Shown: in pieces, positions 18,871-27,170 of the stretch
Layout of the letters: every line of letters begins with the position of its first letter
How positions within the stretch are numbered: the stretch's first letter is position 1
Origin: Clostridia bacterium
GTDB taxonomy: Bacteria; Bacillota; Clostridia; Oscillospirales; CAG-272
Direction: 5' to 3'
DNA length: 64,000 bases
Assembly: GCA_017467105.1 (NCBI GenBank)
Contig: JAFTSU010000006.1
Coordinates: 18,476 to 82,475 of the forward strand
Position numbers and translations under genes: made by a program
The notes under the pieces: generated by a model
Databases searched by the model: none
Seen by the model: only the letters and a program-made list of their open reading frames with translations
Told to the model about the DNA's origin: nothing

Positions 18871-19648
18871 AAGCTTTCTCGGCAACGAGACGGAGAAGCC
18901 ACTTGACAGACTGATCGAGGGCGGCGGAGCCGTATCGGTATTCCCCACTATTGCCGTTATAGGAGACAGCCTATCCTCAGGAGAATTTGAGGTTATGGGC
19001 AATGACGGAAACAGGCATTACCTTGACTACTACGAGTACTCCTGGGGTGCGCAGATCGGAAGAATAACCGGTACCCGTGTTAAGATTTTCGCCCGTGGTG
19101 GTATGACCGCCAAGGAGTTTATTGAAGAGTTTGGGAACAAGGTTGCAGCCTTTAAGGCGGAGAACGCGGCTAACGCGTATATCATTGCGCTTGGAGTAAA
19201 CGACCTGATAAACGGACGCTCTGAGTGCGGCTCATTTGACGATATATGCATGGATGACTACACGAAGAACAGACACACCTTCATCGGCAGCTATGCGGCG
19301 ATAATACAGCGTATGAAGACAATTCAGCCGGATGCGAAATTTTTCCTGGTGAACTTCCCTAATATGACGGGCAGGACCGAGGAGAAGGCAAAAAGCGCAC
19401 AGATCGGCAACGATATTTTCAACAAGATGTGCGAGCTGTTCGATAACACGTATCTTATAAACCTCTACGAATACGGACCTCGCTACGACGAGGAGTTCAG
19501 AGAAAAGTTCTTCTTAAACGGTCATATGAATCCATTAGGTTATCTTTTGACCGCGCGTATGATCGTAAGCTATATCGACTACATAATCAGAAGAAATCCT
19601 ACCGATTTTACTAAGGTCGGACTTATGGGCTCTGATTATTGTGAGTAA
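18860..19648 (+). CDS. SGNH/GDSL-type hydrolase
   Basis: A serine ester hydrolase by fold; deacetylation of sugars is a frequent role in such contexts. Block I is VIGDSLSSGEF (nucleophile Ser 37), block III is GVNDLING, and the C-terminal NGHMNPLGY supplies the catalytic His. No signal peptide is visible, so it probably acts in the cytoplasm on imported sugars. Starts inside the last codons of the AraC gene (GGAG upstream), so the two are cotranscribed. A bidirectional terminator follows at 19678. Confidence 0.9.
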   Translation: MDIKSFLGNETEKPLDRLIEGGGAVSVFPTIAVIGDSLSSGEFEVMGNDGNRHYLDYYEYSWGAQIGRITGTRVKIFARGGMTAKEFIEEFGNKVAAFKAENAANAYIIALGVNDLINGRSECGSFDDICMDDYTKNRHTFIGSYAAIIQRMKTIQPDAKFFLVNFPNMTGRTEEKAKSAQIGNDIFNKMCELFDNTYLINLYEYGPRYDEEFREKFFLNGHMNPLGYLLTARMIVSYIDYIIRRNPTDFTKVGLMGSDYCE

Positions 19649-19677
19649 ATGTACTGATAACTGTGAGTAAAATACAA

Positions 19678-19718
19678 AATAACAGGGCGGTTTGATCATC
19701 TCAAATCGCCCTGTTATT
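19678..19718. terminator. Bidirectional hairpin terminator, relative of the cotJC-locus hairpins
   Basis: An 18-base stem with one wobble (19678-19695 with 19701-19718) and loop TCATC. Its core GGGCGGTTTGA/TCAAATCGCCC closely resembles the hairpins at 20394-20421 and 21184-21211, so it is the last of three related hairpins after cotJC. Confidence 0.9.
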
Positions 19719-19730
19719 AACGTTTGCGGA

Positions 19731-19802
19731 GCAAGCATTTCATCCGACCTATCGGATTTCATCCACGGATGTGGATTTCATCTGCCAAGGGCAGATTTCA
19801 TC
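19731..19802. repeat. Array of short hairpins with TTTCATC spacers
   Basis: Consecutive small dyads (ATCCGACCTATCGGAT, ATCCACGGATGTGGAT, ATCTGCCAAGGGCAGAT) are joined by a TTC junction, so each unit reads TTTCATC...GAT. The arms differ in sequence from unit to unit while the frame is kept. A short related set occurs at 21216-21270. Confidence 0.8.
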
Positions 19803-19840
19803 GAGAATTTTTATCCTGCAAAATTCTCATTGCTTCGCCA
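19803..19840 (-). repeat. Degraded copy of the cotJC 3' end
   Basis: On the minus strand it would encode GEAMRILQDKNSR, matching the cotJC terminus GEAMEILKDKKF. It lies just downstream of the stop of the 153-residue gene and before the terminator at 19718. The bases leading into it (TTGACTGTATTGGCGAAGC) are the same as those before the copy at 20435. Confidence 0.8.
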
Positions 19841-19862
19841 ATACAGTCAATATGAAGTATTT

Positions 19863-20324
19863 TTACCAGTTTTCTGCAATGTCAACTGTTTTGTTATATA
19901 CGGTAACAAAAGGGAAAGAGTGGTCATCAACCTTAAAGAAAACCCACTGTTCGCATTCATCGTCAAAATGATGAAAGCCGTTTTTAATATACATTTCAAT
20001 TCTTATACCGTTATCCAAAATAATTAGAACGTCGTGAAAAGAGTTGACATTCACAGACGTTACAATGCCACCCTCTATTTTATCTCTATATTGCTCAACA
20101 AAATACCATTCGTCATTATTTGTATCTTCCTGGCGATCCCAACTCTGGTAATCTAAAGTTGTTACAAGAATATCATTATCACTAATAATACGAGTATGGC
20201 ATAGTGCGTGAAGTACGTAATCTCCGAAACTAAAATCCATCATTTCACATATAAGACGCAAGCCGTCTAATCGTTTTCCAACGATTATTTGAAGATGTTC
20301 ATTCAACTTGGTTTGATATTCCAT
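19863..20324 (-). CDS. Hypothetical protein, 153 residues
   Basis: I do not recognise the family. The protein is acidic, soluble, without signal or membrane segments, rich in beta-type alternation (LIILDNGIRIEMYIKNGFHHFDDECEQWVFFKVDDHSFPF). Such compact acidic single-domain proteins are often immunity proteins or small house-keeping accessories, but nothing proves that here. It has its own promoter (20392-20364) and is followed directly by a degenerate cotJC 3' tail and hairpin, forming the distal unit of the array after cotJC. Confidence 0.75.
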   Translation of the reverse strand: MEYQTKLNEHLQIIVGKRLDGLRLICEMMDFSFGDYVLHALCHTRIISDNDILVTTLDYQSWDRQEDTNNDEWYFVEQYRDKIEGGIVTSVNVNSFHDVLIILDNGIRIEMYIKNGFHHFDDECEQWVFFKVDDHSFPFVTVYNKTVDIAENW

Positions 20325-20363
20325 AATTCTACCTCGTCTAATTCAAGTTTATTGATTAGTTTC

Positions 20364-20392
20364 ATTATATCACACCCTCACGAAAATGTAAA
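20364..20392 (-). promoter_or_regulatory. Promoter of the 153-residue gene
   Basis: TTTACA (20392-20387), 17 bases, TATAAT (20369-20364). The spacer ends GTGTGA directly before TATAAT, as in the promoter at 21184-21156, so the two unit promoters are related. It starts directly beside the preceding hairpin. Confidence 0.75.
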
Positions 20393-20393
20393 G

Positions 20394-20421
20394 AGGACGG
20401 CTTGATTTCTCAAACCGCCCT
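20394..20421 (-). terminator. Hairpin shared with the one after cotJC
   Basis: Stem GGCGGTTTGA/TCAAGCCGTCC with loop GAAA on the minus strand. The 28 bases are identical to 21184-21211. It follows the gene ending at 20497 and its cotJC-like tail. There is no long T run, so termination is likely but not certain. Confidence 0.7.
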
Positions 20422-20434
20422 TATCTTTATTTAG

Positions 20435-20473
20435 TTAGAATTTCTTATTTTTCAATATTTCCATAGCTTCGCC
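20435..20473 (-). repeat. Copy of the cotJC 3' end (13 codons)
   Basis: Minus strand encodes GEAMEILKNKKF and stop, against GEAMEILKDKKF and stop at the real cotJC end; 35 of 39 bases agree. It lies directly downstream of the 203-residue gene and is not joined to the rest of cotJC. Confidence 0.85.
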
Positions 20474-20496
20474 AATACAGTCAACATAAAGTATAT

Positions 20497-21108
20497 TTAA
20501 CTAAGATTATCACATTTTGTAATCTCAGGTCCAAAATGAAGAGGCTCGCAATTATCGTTTACCTCCCATAAATAACTGTACAAATACAGAATGTGTGTGT
20601 AATGCGGTGGTTTTGCTACGTATTGACGATAATCTGCGGAGCGTTTCCAAAACAACTCCAAGGTGAAACGGTCAGGCAAACTTGATAACAACTCTGCAAA
20701 AGAATCAGCCTGTTCATCCGAAAGTGACATCCAAACACTGTAAACAGAAGGATTTGGCATACTGGGTGCATTGTCAAACTTTTCTTTGATTTTGGGATTT
20801 TCTGCAAAAGCATCTTCTATAGCTCTCACAACATCCTGCGACACAAGCTGACAGTGTATAGAGTCAAGACATTCGCATGCATTACTTGGCTTCATTTTTG
20901 CTGTGAAACCTTTTTTAAGCACCACCCAGTCGCCGAGTCTGTCACCCTTTTTCCAAGATTGTCCATTATAAGAATAATCTTCATCTGCATATTTGGGGAA
21001 AATGGCAACGACCTTCCAATAGCCTGCACTATACTGTGTAACCCAATCACCAACCTTAAGTGTGGTTGTTGGTGTGGAGTTTTTCTTAAAAATATCAAAT
21101 AATCCCAT
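20497..21108 (-). CDS. Hypothetical protein, 203 residues
   Basis: Starts MGLFDIFKKNS, an opening common in small cytoplasmic proteins of unknown role. Residues 15-70 (KVGDWVTQYSAGYWKVVAIFPKY) look like a small beta-barrel; the C-terminal half is alpha-helical with an aromatic-rich end. No family could be assigned. It has its own promoter (21184-21156) and is followed by a copy of the cotJC 3' end. Base composition is slightly more AT-rich than cotJABC, which fits later acquisition. Confidence 0.75.
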   Translation of the reverse strand: MGLFDIFKKNSTPTTTLKVGDWVTQYSAGYWKVVAIFPKYADEDYSYNGQSWKKGDRLGDWVVLKKGFTAKMKPSNACECLDSIHCQLVSQDVVRAIEDAFAENPKIKEKFDNAPSMPNPSVYSVWMSLSDEQADSFAELLSSLPDRFTLELFWKRSADYRQYVAKPPHYTHILYLYSYLWEVNDNCEPLHFGPEITKCDNLS

Positions 21109-21155
21109 AGTTTACTCCTTAATTGATTAGTCAGCAGTATATGCCGTTTGATAAG

Positions 21156-21184
21156 ATTATATCACACCTATATAAAATAGTCAA
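21156..21184 (-). promoter_or_regulatory. Promoter of the 203-residue gene
   Basis: TTGACT (21184-21179), 17 bases, TATAAT (21161-21156) on the minus strand, with the spacer again ending GTGTGA. The -35 abuts the hairpin behind cotJC. Confidence 0.8.
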
Positions 21185-21270
21185 GGACGGCTTGATTTCT
21201 CAAACCGCCCTGTTTATTTCATCCTCATCCACCGCTAAAGCGGTCCCCCTTCCCCTATCTTGGGGAAGGC
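21184..21270. repeat. Hairpin after cotJC plus short hairpin array
   Basis: The 28-base hairpin at 21184-21211 (identical to 20394-20421) is followed by small dyads CCGCTAAAGCGG and CCTTCCCC...GGGGAAGG separated by TTTCATC-like bases. It fills the gap between the cotJC stop and the next unit's promoter. Confidence 0.75.
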
Positions 21271-21274
21271 TTAT

Positions 21275-21832
21275 TTAGAATTTCTTATCTTTAAGAATTT
21301 CCATAGCTTCGCCGAAACGCTGGAAATGGACGATCTCGCGCTGGCGAAGGAATTTTATCGCATCGTTTACGTCCGGGTCGTCGGAGAGGCGAAGGATATT
21401 GTCGTACATCGCTCTCGCCTTCTGCTCTGCGGCAAGATCCTCGGTGATGCTGGCAAGGTTATCCTCCTTGGAGGCTATTGCCATTGCGTTAAAGGGCACT
21501 CCCGATGCTGACGCCGGATAGATCGCTGCTCCGTGCTCTACGTAATATTTATCAAAGCCGCCTGCGCGAATCTCGTCCGGTGTAAGATTTCTCGTCAGCT
21601 GATAGACGATGCTGGCTACCATTTCCATATGGCCAAGCTCCTCGCTGCCAACGTCTGTGAGTATTCCGATAACTCTGCCGTCGGGCATCGTATAACGCTG
21701 GTTAAGATAACGCATTGCCGCGCCTAACTCACCGTCCGGTCCGCCGAGAGCAGTTATAATGATACCTGCAAGTCTGGGGTTAGGGTTTGCTATTTTCACA
21801 GGATGCTGAAGACTTTTCTCGTATATCCACAT
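21275..21832 (-). CDS. cotJC: Spore coat protein CotJC, manganese-catalase fold
   Basis: Component of the inner spore coat; related to non-heme manganese catalases. The four-helix ferritin-like core is visible with metal-ligand helices (LGGPDGELGAAMRYLNQRY, TDVGSEELGHMEMVASIVYQL, DLAAEQKARAMYDNIL, FLRQREIVHFQRFGEAMEIL), including the E-x-x-H of EELGH and of REIVH. The length of 185 residues is standard. Last gene of cotJABC, 4 bases after cotJB. Expected to be made in the mother cell under sporulation control. Its 3' 39 bases recur twice downstream. Confidence 0.95.
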   Translation of the reverse strand: MWIYEKSLQHPVKIANPNPRLAGIIITALGGPDGELGAAMRYLNQRYTMPDGRVIGILTDVGSEELGHMEMVASIVYQLTRNLTPDEIRAGGFDKYYVEHGAAIYPASASGVPFNAMAIASKEDNLASITEDLAAEQKARAMYDNILRLSDDPDVNDAIKFLRQREIVHFQRFGEAMEILKDKKF

Positions 21833-21836
21833 ACCT

Positions 21837-22223
21837 TTACTCCTCCCCTCTGCCGTCTATGCCGCCGTGTCTGTGCCAAGGCCAAGGATTATCGACCCAG
21901 CTCCAAGTATCGCCTTGAACCTCTGAGGCAAAGAGAGGAGCGCCATAAGCTGAATACCTCTCATAAAGATCACGCAGCGCATCGATGGTCTGATAGTAGT
22001 AATCCAAGGCTACTCTGCAGCCGGGATGGGTGTCAAGGTACAGCTCAAGCTCCGCCTTTACGAATCGCAGCTCCTGTATCTTAGTGAAGAGAGCATCCTT
22101 ATCTAAATTATCGAAATTTGTGGTACGTGTACCCGTTTTTTGCGCATTGTTGGTATTTGTACCGTTTCTTATCATAGGAGCCTTGCCACCGTCAGAGCTC
22201 TTATTTAATCTGTCCTTATTCAT
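21837..22223 (-). CDS. cotJB: Spore coat protein CotJB
   Basis: The C-terminal 85 residues carry the CotJB signature: LFTKIQELRFVKAELELYLDTHPGCRVALDYYYQ, then YGAPLFASEVQGDTWSWVDNPWPW. The first 35 residues are a low-complexity Asn/Thr-rich extension. ATG at 22223 is chosen since it gives MNKDRLNK and overlaps cotJA by 8 bases; a longer frame up to 22391 would run through cotJA and is rejected. Forms the coat sub-assembly with CotJA and CotJC. Confidence 0.92.
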   Translation of the reverse strand: MNKDRLNKSSDGGKAPMIRNGTNTNNAQKTGTRTTNFDNLDKDALFTKIQELRFVKAELELYLDTHPGCRVALDYYYQTIDALRDLYERYSAYGAPLFASEVQGDTWSWVDNPWPWHRHGGIDGRGEE

Positions 22224-22497
22224 TACCGTACACCCCCATTGGCTTATAAAGCTCCTCGAAAAGCGTTCCGTGCGAGAGCGCGTCGGAGGCTGAATAAAGA
22301 AGTCTGAATTTTTGACTCGGAGCGCATACGTATGCGAGAGCGCATTCATGGGGACAGTCGCCTGCCGCGACTCCTCCATCGCAATTTCCACCCTCGGTAT
22401 CTCTGAGCTCCCAAGCTGTGTCCGTGCCCTTCGGCGTATCGGCGCTTAAATCATTTGCGTCCATAGTCTTGCGCACGGGATATCCGTTTTCATTCAT
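22216..22497 (-). CDS. cotJA: Spore coat associated protein CotJA
   Basis: The C-terminal half has the CotJA pattern CALAYVCAPSQKFRLLYSASDALSHGTLFEELYKPM; the N-terminal half is a polar, low-complexity leader with several cysteines (GGNCDGGVAAGDCPHEC) that is not usual in CotJA. First gene of cotJABC. Its presence marks the organism as a probable endospore former. Confidence 0.9.
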   Translation of the reverse strand: MNENGYPVRKTMDANDLSADTPKGTDTAWELRDTEGGNCDGGVAAGDCPHECALAYVCAPSQKFRLLYSASDALSHGTLFEELYKPMGVYGNE

Positions 22498-22774
22498 TTC
22501 TCTAAATGTCCTTATTCTTTTGCGGTTTTACCGCTATTTAAAGTATACGCAAAATGATGGATTTGTTGACAAAAATCGAAGGGTCAGAGGCGCTCAAGTC
22601 TTGACAAAGCTAAAGAGATAATTTATAATATTTGTGGTCTTTCGCGTTTCCATCCGTACGGGAAGGCAAAGCATTTATTTCATACGATGCTTTTTCCTGT
22701 TTGTCCGAGATCGGTCTACGCAAGACCCTAGGTGTGTTGATTTATCTTTTCACCAAAGCAAAGGAGCGTATGCT

Positions 22775-23314
22775 ATGGGTGCAGTCTACGAATTTGAAAA
22801 GGAAAAGCTGATACTTGGAGTGATCTATCACGATAAGACGGTACTTGACGAGGTTATGAAAATTCTTACGGACGAGCTTGGTCCTGTTGACGATTGCTCT
22901 GAGGAATTCTCCTTTTCAGCCGAGTTCTCTACCTATTACGATGGGGAGATCGGTGGCGAGGGACTCCGAAGGATCTATAGCTTTGAGAGGCTTGTAGACC
23001 CATCCGAGCAGGCGTCGATCAAAAAGAGGACAAACGAGATCGAGACGCAGTTCTCCGTTGACGGAAACAGACGAATCAACCTTGACCCCGGCTTCATAAA
23101 TCACGGAAGACTTATGCTGGCTACCACAAAGAACGCAGGCTTCAGAATTCCCTTAAGTGACGGAATATACACGGAGCTGACTCTCTTTTACGCAAGGGGC
23201 GAGTGGCACAAGCTACCCTGGACCTACAGAGACTATCAGTCCGAGAGAGTGCAGCGCTTCATAACTAAGGTAAGAAGCAATTATCTCAAGGTGCGCAGAG
23301 AGAGCAAAAAGTAA
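22775..23314 (+). CDS. DUF4416 family protein
   Basis: A conserved Firmicutes and deltaproteobacterial protein of unknown role. The diagnostic run is present: EFEKEKLILGVIYHD, EEFSFSAEFSTYYDGEIGGEGLRRIYSFERLVDPSE, RRINLDPGFINHGRLMLATTKN, and TELTLFYARGEWHKLPWTYRDYQS. ATG at 22775 is selected because AAGGAG lies 8 bases upstream and the conserved part begins there; the frame extends upstream to 22634 without homology. 179 residues, single gene. Confidence 0.9.
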   Translation: MGAVYEFEKEKLILGVIYHDKTVLDEVMKILTDELGPVDDCSEEFSFSAEFSTYYDGEIGGEGLRRIYSFERLVDPSEQASIKKRTNEIETQFSVDGNRRINLDPGFINHGRLMLATTKNAGFRIPLSDGIYTELTLFYARGEWHKLPWTYRDYQSERVQRFITKVRSNYLKVRRESKK

Positions 23315-23520
23315 GTCGAAAAACACGCTAAAATGTAATAAAACAATGATCAATGATGGAAAATGTCCGCTATTTCTGTAGATTTATGCTCTACACTTTT
23401 CCGAAAAACAGCAAAACGCAGGATATGATCTATAAAAGTTCTTGCTTTCTATCTCCGGCGCGTTCAGAATATCGGATATTTTTCAATTATACTTAAAATA
23501 ATAATTTAAAATTTTAAATA

Positions 23521-23549
23521 TTGACATTATGCTCCCTTTGGTGTATAAT
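23521..23549 (+). promoter_or_regulatory. Consensus promoter of glyA
   Basis: TTGACA (23521-23526), exactly 17 bases, TATAAT (23544-23549), 35 bases before the glyA ATG. The gap 23315-23583 shows no riboswitch I could recognise. Confidence 0.9.
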
Positions 23550-23583
23550 TGTTGTGTTATAAAAAAATCGGAGGTTTAATAAA

Positions 23584-24828
23584 ATGAGAGAATACGAGCT
23601 TTTAAAGGCTAATGACCCTGAGCTTTATCAGGCTGTCGTTAACGAAACCGCACGTCAGAGAGGTAAGATAGAGCTTATCGCTTCTGAGAACTTCGTCAGC
23701 GAGGTTGTTATGGAGGCAAACGGCACTACCCTCACAAACAAGTATGCCGAGGGCTATCCCTCAAAGAGATATTACGGCGGCTGCGAGCACGTTGACGTAG
23801 TTGAAAACATCGCTATCGAGAGAGCAAAGCAGCTCTTCGGCGCAGGCTACGCAAACGTTCAGCCCCATTCAGGCGCTCAGGCAAATATGGCGGTATTCTT
23901 CGCCCTTCTTGAGCCCGGCGATACCGTTCTCTCTATGAACCTCGCTCACGGAGGACATCTGAGCCACGGCTCACCTGTCAATATGTCCGGTAAGTACTGG
24001 AATATCGTTCCCTACGGTGTTTCTGAGGAAAACGGCACTATAGATTACGATGAGGTCAGACGTCTGGCGCTTGAGTCAAGACCTAAGCTTATCCTTGCGG
24101 GCGCTTCCGCTTACCCCCGTATCATAGATTTCAAGAAGTTCTCCGATATTGCTAAAGAGGTTGGCGCTTACCTTATGGTAGATATGGCGCACATTGCGGG
24201 CCTCGTTGCGGCAGGAGCTCATCCCTCGCCCGTTCCCTATGCTGACGTTACCACGACCACTACTCACAAGACTCTCCGCGGTCCGAGAGGCGGTCTTATC
24301 CTCACAAACGACGAGGAGCTTGCAAAGAAGATCAACAAGGCGATCTTCCCAGGCATTCAGGGCGGTCCTCTGATGCACACTATAGCCGCAAAGGCAGTAT
24401 GCTTCGGCGAAGCGCTTAAGCCCTCCTTCAAGTCATACGCTGAGCAGATAGTGAAGAACGCTGCAGCGCTCTCAAAGGGTCTGCTTGCCGAGGGCTTCAA
24501 GCTGGTTTCCGGCGGAACAGACAATCATCTGATGCTGGTAGATTTGACGGGTATGAAAATAGATACCGGTAAGGAAGCTGAGCATCTTCTCGACGAGATC
24601 GGTATCACCTGTAACAAGAACGCTATCCCCTTCGATAAGCAGAAGCCCTTCGTTACAAGCGGTCTGCGTCTCGGAACTGCGGCGGTAACGACTCGCGGCT
24701 TCGTTGAGGAGGACATGCTTGAGGTCGCTAAGATCATCGGTATGACACTCAAGAACTTCGAGGCTAATAAGGACGAGGCTATTGCACGTGTTAACGCGCT
24801 GACAGCAAAATATCCTCTGTACGAATAA
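23584..24828 (+). CDS. glyA: Serine hydroxymethyltransferase
   Basis: PLP enzyme interconverting serine and glycine while charging tetrahydrofolate with a one-carbon unit. Conserved segments: [15 protein letters not shown] (31-45), [12 protein letters not shown] (63-74), HSGAQAN, and the PLP lysine in [15 protein letters not shown] (Lys about 229). 414 residues, standard. GGAGG lies 8 bases before the ATG. Transcribed alone from a consensus promoter. Confidence 0.99.
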   Translation: MREYELLKANDPELYQAVVNETARQRGKIELIASENFVSEVVMEANGTTLTNKYAEGYPSKRYYGGCEHVDVVENIAIERAKQLFGAGYANVQPHSGAQANMAVFFALLEPGDTVLSMNLAHGGHLSHGSPVNMSGKYWNIVPYGVSEENGTIDYDEVRRLALESRPKLILAGASAYPRIIDFKKFSDIAKEVGAYLMVDMAHIAGLVAAGAHPSPVPYADVTTTTTHKTLRGPRGGLILTNDEELAKKINKAIFPGIQGGPLMHTIAAKAVCFGEALKPSFKSYAEQIVKNAAALSKGLLAEGFKLVSGGTDNHLMLVDLTGMKIDTGKEAEHLLDEIGITCNKNAIPFDKQKPFVTSGLRLGTAAVTTRGFVEEDMLEVAKIIGMTLKNFEANKDEAIARVNALTAKYPLYE

Positions 24829-24835
24829 TAAATCC

Positions 24836-24870
24836 TATGGACCGTTTGCTTTTTTGGCAAACGGTCCATA
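24836..24870 (+). terminator. Hairpin after glyA
   Basis: A 14-base perfect stem (24836-24849 with 24857-24870) and a loop of T6G, 8 bases after the glyA stop. It lacks a clear downstream T run, so it is a likely but imperfect terminator. Confidence 0.65.
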
Positions 24871-24990
24871 AAACGACGTTACCGTATTAATTTTGGTACG
24901 AGGCTTTGATCGGTTAACGCAAATTAATTTCGAAAAAATGGTAAGAGCATAAAAAGAGAGAGCACCATAGCAGTGCGACAGGAATATAAT

Positions 24991-25644
24991 ATGAAAAAAA
25001 TTACGCATTTTTTATTTGATTTTGACGGTACGCTTGTAAACTCAATGCCTACTTTTTGTAGCGGTGTGCTAACCGTACTTGACAAATTTAAAGTAAAATA
25101 CCCCGATGACATTATAAAGACCGTTACGCCTATGGGCCTTGTTGATACGTCTAAATATTGTATTAAAGAATTTGCTCTGGACGTTTCTGTAGACGAGTTC
25201 CGTGAAATGATGATGAGGACCATGGTATCGGATTATGAAAGCTCTATTCCCGAAAAAAAGAACGTTACCTCAACGCTTAAAAAGCTTAAGGAAATGGGAT
25301 ACTCCCTGAATATTCTGACCGGTAGTCCGCACGAAACCCTTGACCCCTGCTTTAACAGACTGGGCTTCGGAAAGTTTTTTGATAAGGCGTGGTCGGTTAA
25401 CGATTTCCCGTATAACAAGACAGACCCGAGGATCTACACCGAAAGCGCCCGACTTCTCGGCATAGAGCCCGAAAATATAGTTTTCCTTGATGATAATATT
25501 GACGCCGACCGTGCCGCAAAGGCGGCAGGACTCAACGTTATTGGTGTGTACGATATTTCCTCCGATGCCTTCGTTGACGCTATGAAGACAGAGCTTGACG
25601 GTTACGTTTACACAATGGATGAGCTTTTAAATCTTGATTTTTAA
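24991..25644 (+). CDS. HAD-superfamily phosphatase (phosphoglycolate phosphatase-like)
   Basis: Motif I is FDFDGTLVNS with both Asp residues, motif II is the Thr of ILTGSP, and motif III with the metal Asp pair is IVFLDDNIDADRAAKAAG. The helical cap between motifs I and II places it in subfamily IA with Gph and PgmB; substrate unknown. ATG at 24991 (MKKITHFLFDFDG) is preferred over a GTG six codons earlier. A structured terminator follows. Confidence 0.88.
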   Translation: MKKITHFLFDFDGTLVNSMPTFCSGVLTVLDKFKVKYPDDIIKTVTPMGLVDTSKYCIKEFALDVSVDEFREMMMRTMVSDYESSIPEKKNVTSTLKKLKEMGYSLNILTGSPHETLDPCFNRLGFGKFFDKAWSVNDFPYNKTDPRIYTESARLLGIEPENIVFLDDNIDADRAAKAAGLNVIGVYDISSDAFVDAMKTELDGYVYTMDELLNLDF

Positions 25645-25704
25645 TATTTATCATTTCCTTGATCTTTTTATACCAATGATATGATCTTATGATTATTTAA
25701 TATT

Positions 25705-25791
25705 AGAACGGAAGTTTTGCTTCCGGGCGAAAGAGTTGACTTTTTGGATCAGCCTTTTCTCCGGGTCGCGAAGCATACTTCCGTTCTTTTT
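25705..25791 (+). terminator. Long structured terminator
   Basis: Outer arms AGAACGGAAGT (25705-25715) and ACTTCCGTTCT (25777-25787) pair perfectly, followed by T-rich bases; the inner part contains further short complementarity (GCTTC with GAAGC). It lies behind the HAD gene. Confidence 0.75.
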
Positions 25792-25797
25792 TATTAA

Positions 25798-26140
25798 TCA
25801 GACGTATTTCTCTATGATATTCCGTACTTTATCATTATTAATCTCTCGAAGGTATCTCGTTGGTGACATACCAAACAACCTTTGAAAAATACAATGGATC
25901 AGAGTATCCCGAAAAGAACGCCACGTCGGCAACGCTTCTGTTGCCTTCGTTCATAAGCGCAGTTGCCCTTTCCATTCTCTTTCTTGTCAGATAAGTTGTG
26001 AAGCTCTCTCCTAAGTTGCTTTTTATGAGAGCCGAAAGATATTTATTTGAATAGGCGTAAACGAATCGGATAACTGAAATCTCCGCATCATTATTACTTT
26101 TTGATACGAAATTACACACGCTATTCATATTTGTTGCCAC
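25798..26140 (-). pseudogene. Frameshifted, N-terminally truncated AraC-type regulator
   Basis: The minus strand encodes an AraC HTH region (SNKYLSALIKSNLGESFTTYLTRKRM, RSVADVAFFSGYSDPLYFSK) but the frame then reads VVWYVTNEIPSRD and stops at 25838. One base over, the expected ending follows: RLFGMSPTRYLREINNDKVRN and on to a stop at 25798. A single-base deletion near 25882-25886 explains this. No cupin or other sensing domain precedes residue 1. Next to the EamA remnant, it marks a decayed locus. Confidence 0.8.
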
Positions 26141-26184
26141 CTTAGATATGCACGAAATTTTCCATATAAAAAACGATTATTTTA

Positions 26185-26475
26185 GTGTTCATCATAGGAT
26201 ATCTTACAGCGAAAAAGGATTATATCGTAATTGTCAAATTCGGATTTCCCTATGCTGTAGTTGCAGGACTGTCAAATGGAATCACTAATTTTTTAGGCTT
26301 AATTATTGCATCGATGATGGATCTTTCAATTTCATCACCCACATCAATGATTATAAAAAACGTTCTTACATTTATAATTGCGTTGCTGATATTCAAGGAA
26401 AAAATGTCATATCGTAAAATAGCGGGACTTATCGTTGGCATGGCCGCAGTCTTACTTATCACACTGCGATTTTAG
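26185..26475 (+). pseudogene. C-terminal fragment of an EamA/DMT-type transporter
   Basis: About 96 residues with three hydrophobic segments and the C-terminal EamA pattern, ending KNVLTFIIALLIFKEKMSYRKIAGLIVGMAAVLLI (compare the conserved KE in helix 9/10 linkers). A complete protein has ten helices in about 290 residues, so two thirds are gone, with no ribosome site at the GTG. Abuts the broken AraC gene in divergent orientation. Confidence 0.75.
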
Positions 26476-26695
26476 CGCCCTTCCAACTGTAAAGCGGCGT
26501 TTATAATGCTCCCCTGATCGATCGCATTAATGCTTGTTAAAGAAATAATAGCGGACCAAAAAAGATACACCGGAGAGCGCTTTCTGGGTTTACTGTCAGG
26601 GACAGCTTAGTCTGCTCGTGCCTTACATCAATGAAATCCACTTTACTATCAGAGTCTACCGCGTCTGTGATTGGTTTAGACGTTATGACAACAAA

Positions 26696-26724
26696 AAAAG
26701 GGCGAACAGCAGGTTCGCCCTTTT
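26696..26724 (-). terminator. Terminator of the rplJL unit
   Basis: A GC-rich stem (AAAGGGCGAAC with GTTCGCCCTTT) followed on the minus strand by a T7 tract, 20 bases after the rplL stop. The bases 26476-26690 upstream of it hold nothing recognisable. Confidence 0.92.
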
Positions 26725-26743
26725 CATATTCGTGGAGATGAAA

Positions 26744-27133
26744 TTACTTAACTTCAACCTCTGCGCCTGCAGCCTTAAGCTGCTCAGCGATCTTATCAGC
26801 GTCTTCCTTAGAAACGCCTTCCTTGATAGCCTTAGGAGCTGCCTCAACGAGATCCTTAGCGTCCTTAAGACCAAGACCGGTGATCTCACGAGCTACCTTG
26901 ATAACAGCGAGCTTGTTAGCGCCTGCTGCCTTAAGGATAACGTCGAACTCAGTCTTCTCCTCTGCTGCGGGAGCTGCTGCTGCGCCGGGAGCTGCTGCAA
27001 CTGCTACGGGAGCTGCGGATACGCCGAATTCCTCCTCAAGTGCCTTTACGAGATCTGCGAGTTCAAGAATGGTAAGACCCTTTACAAGTTCAAGGATCTG
27101 AGTAGACTTTTCGTTCATTTTAAAATCCTCCAA
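26744..27133 (-). CDS. rplL: 50S ribosomal protein L7/L12
   Basis: Forms the ribosomal stalk that recruits translation GTPases. N-terminal dimerisation helices ([23 protein letters not shown]), an Ala/Pro/Val hinge ([23 protein letters not shown]), and the globular C-terminal domain [38 protein letters not shown]. 129 residues. It lies 37 bases after rplJ. Confidence 0.99.
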   Translation of the reverse strand: MEDFKMNEKSTQILELVKGLTILELADLVKALEEEFGVSAAPVAVAAAPGAAAAPAAEEKTEFDVILKAAGANKLAVIKVAREITGLGLKDAKDLVEAAPKAIKEGVSKEDADKIAEQLKAAGAEVEVK

Positions 27134-27170
27134 TATTAATACAAATTGTTTATTAAATTAGCTTGCAGAA

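Noticed and set aside
22224-22391. N-terminal extension of CotJB to 22391
   Set aside because: It would overlap most of cotJA in another frame and adds no CotJB similarity; ATG at 22223 gives the expected short overlap.
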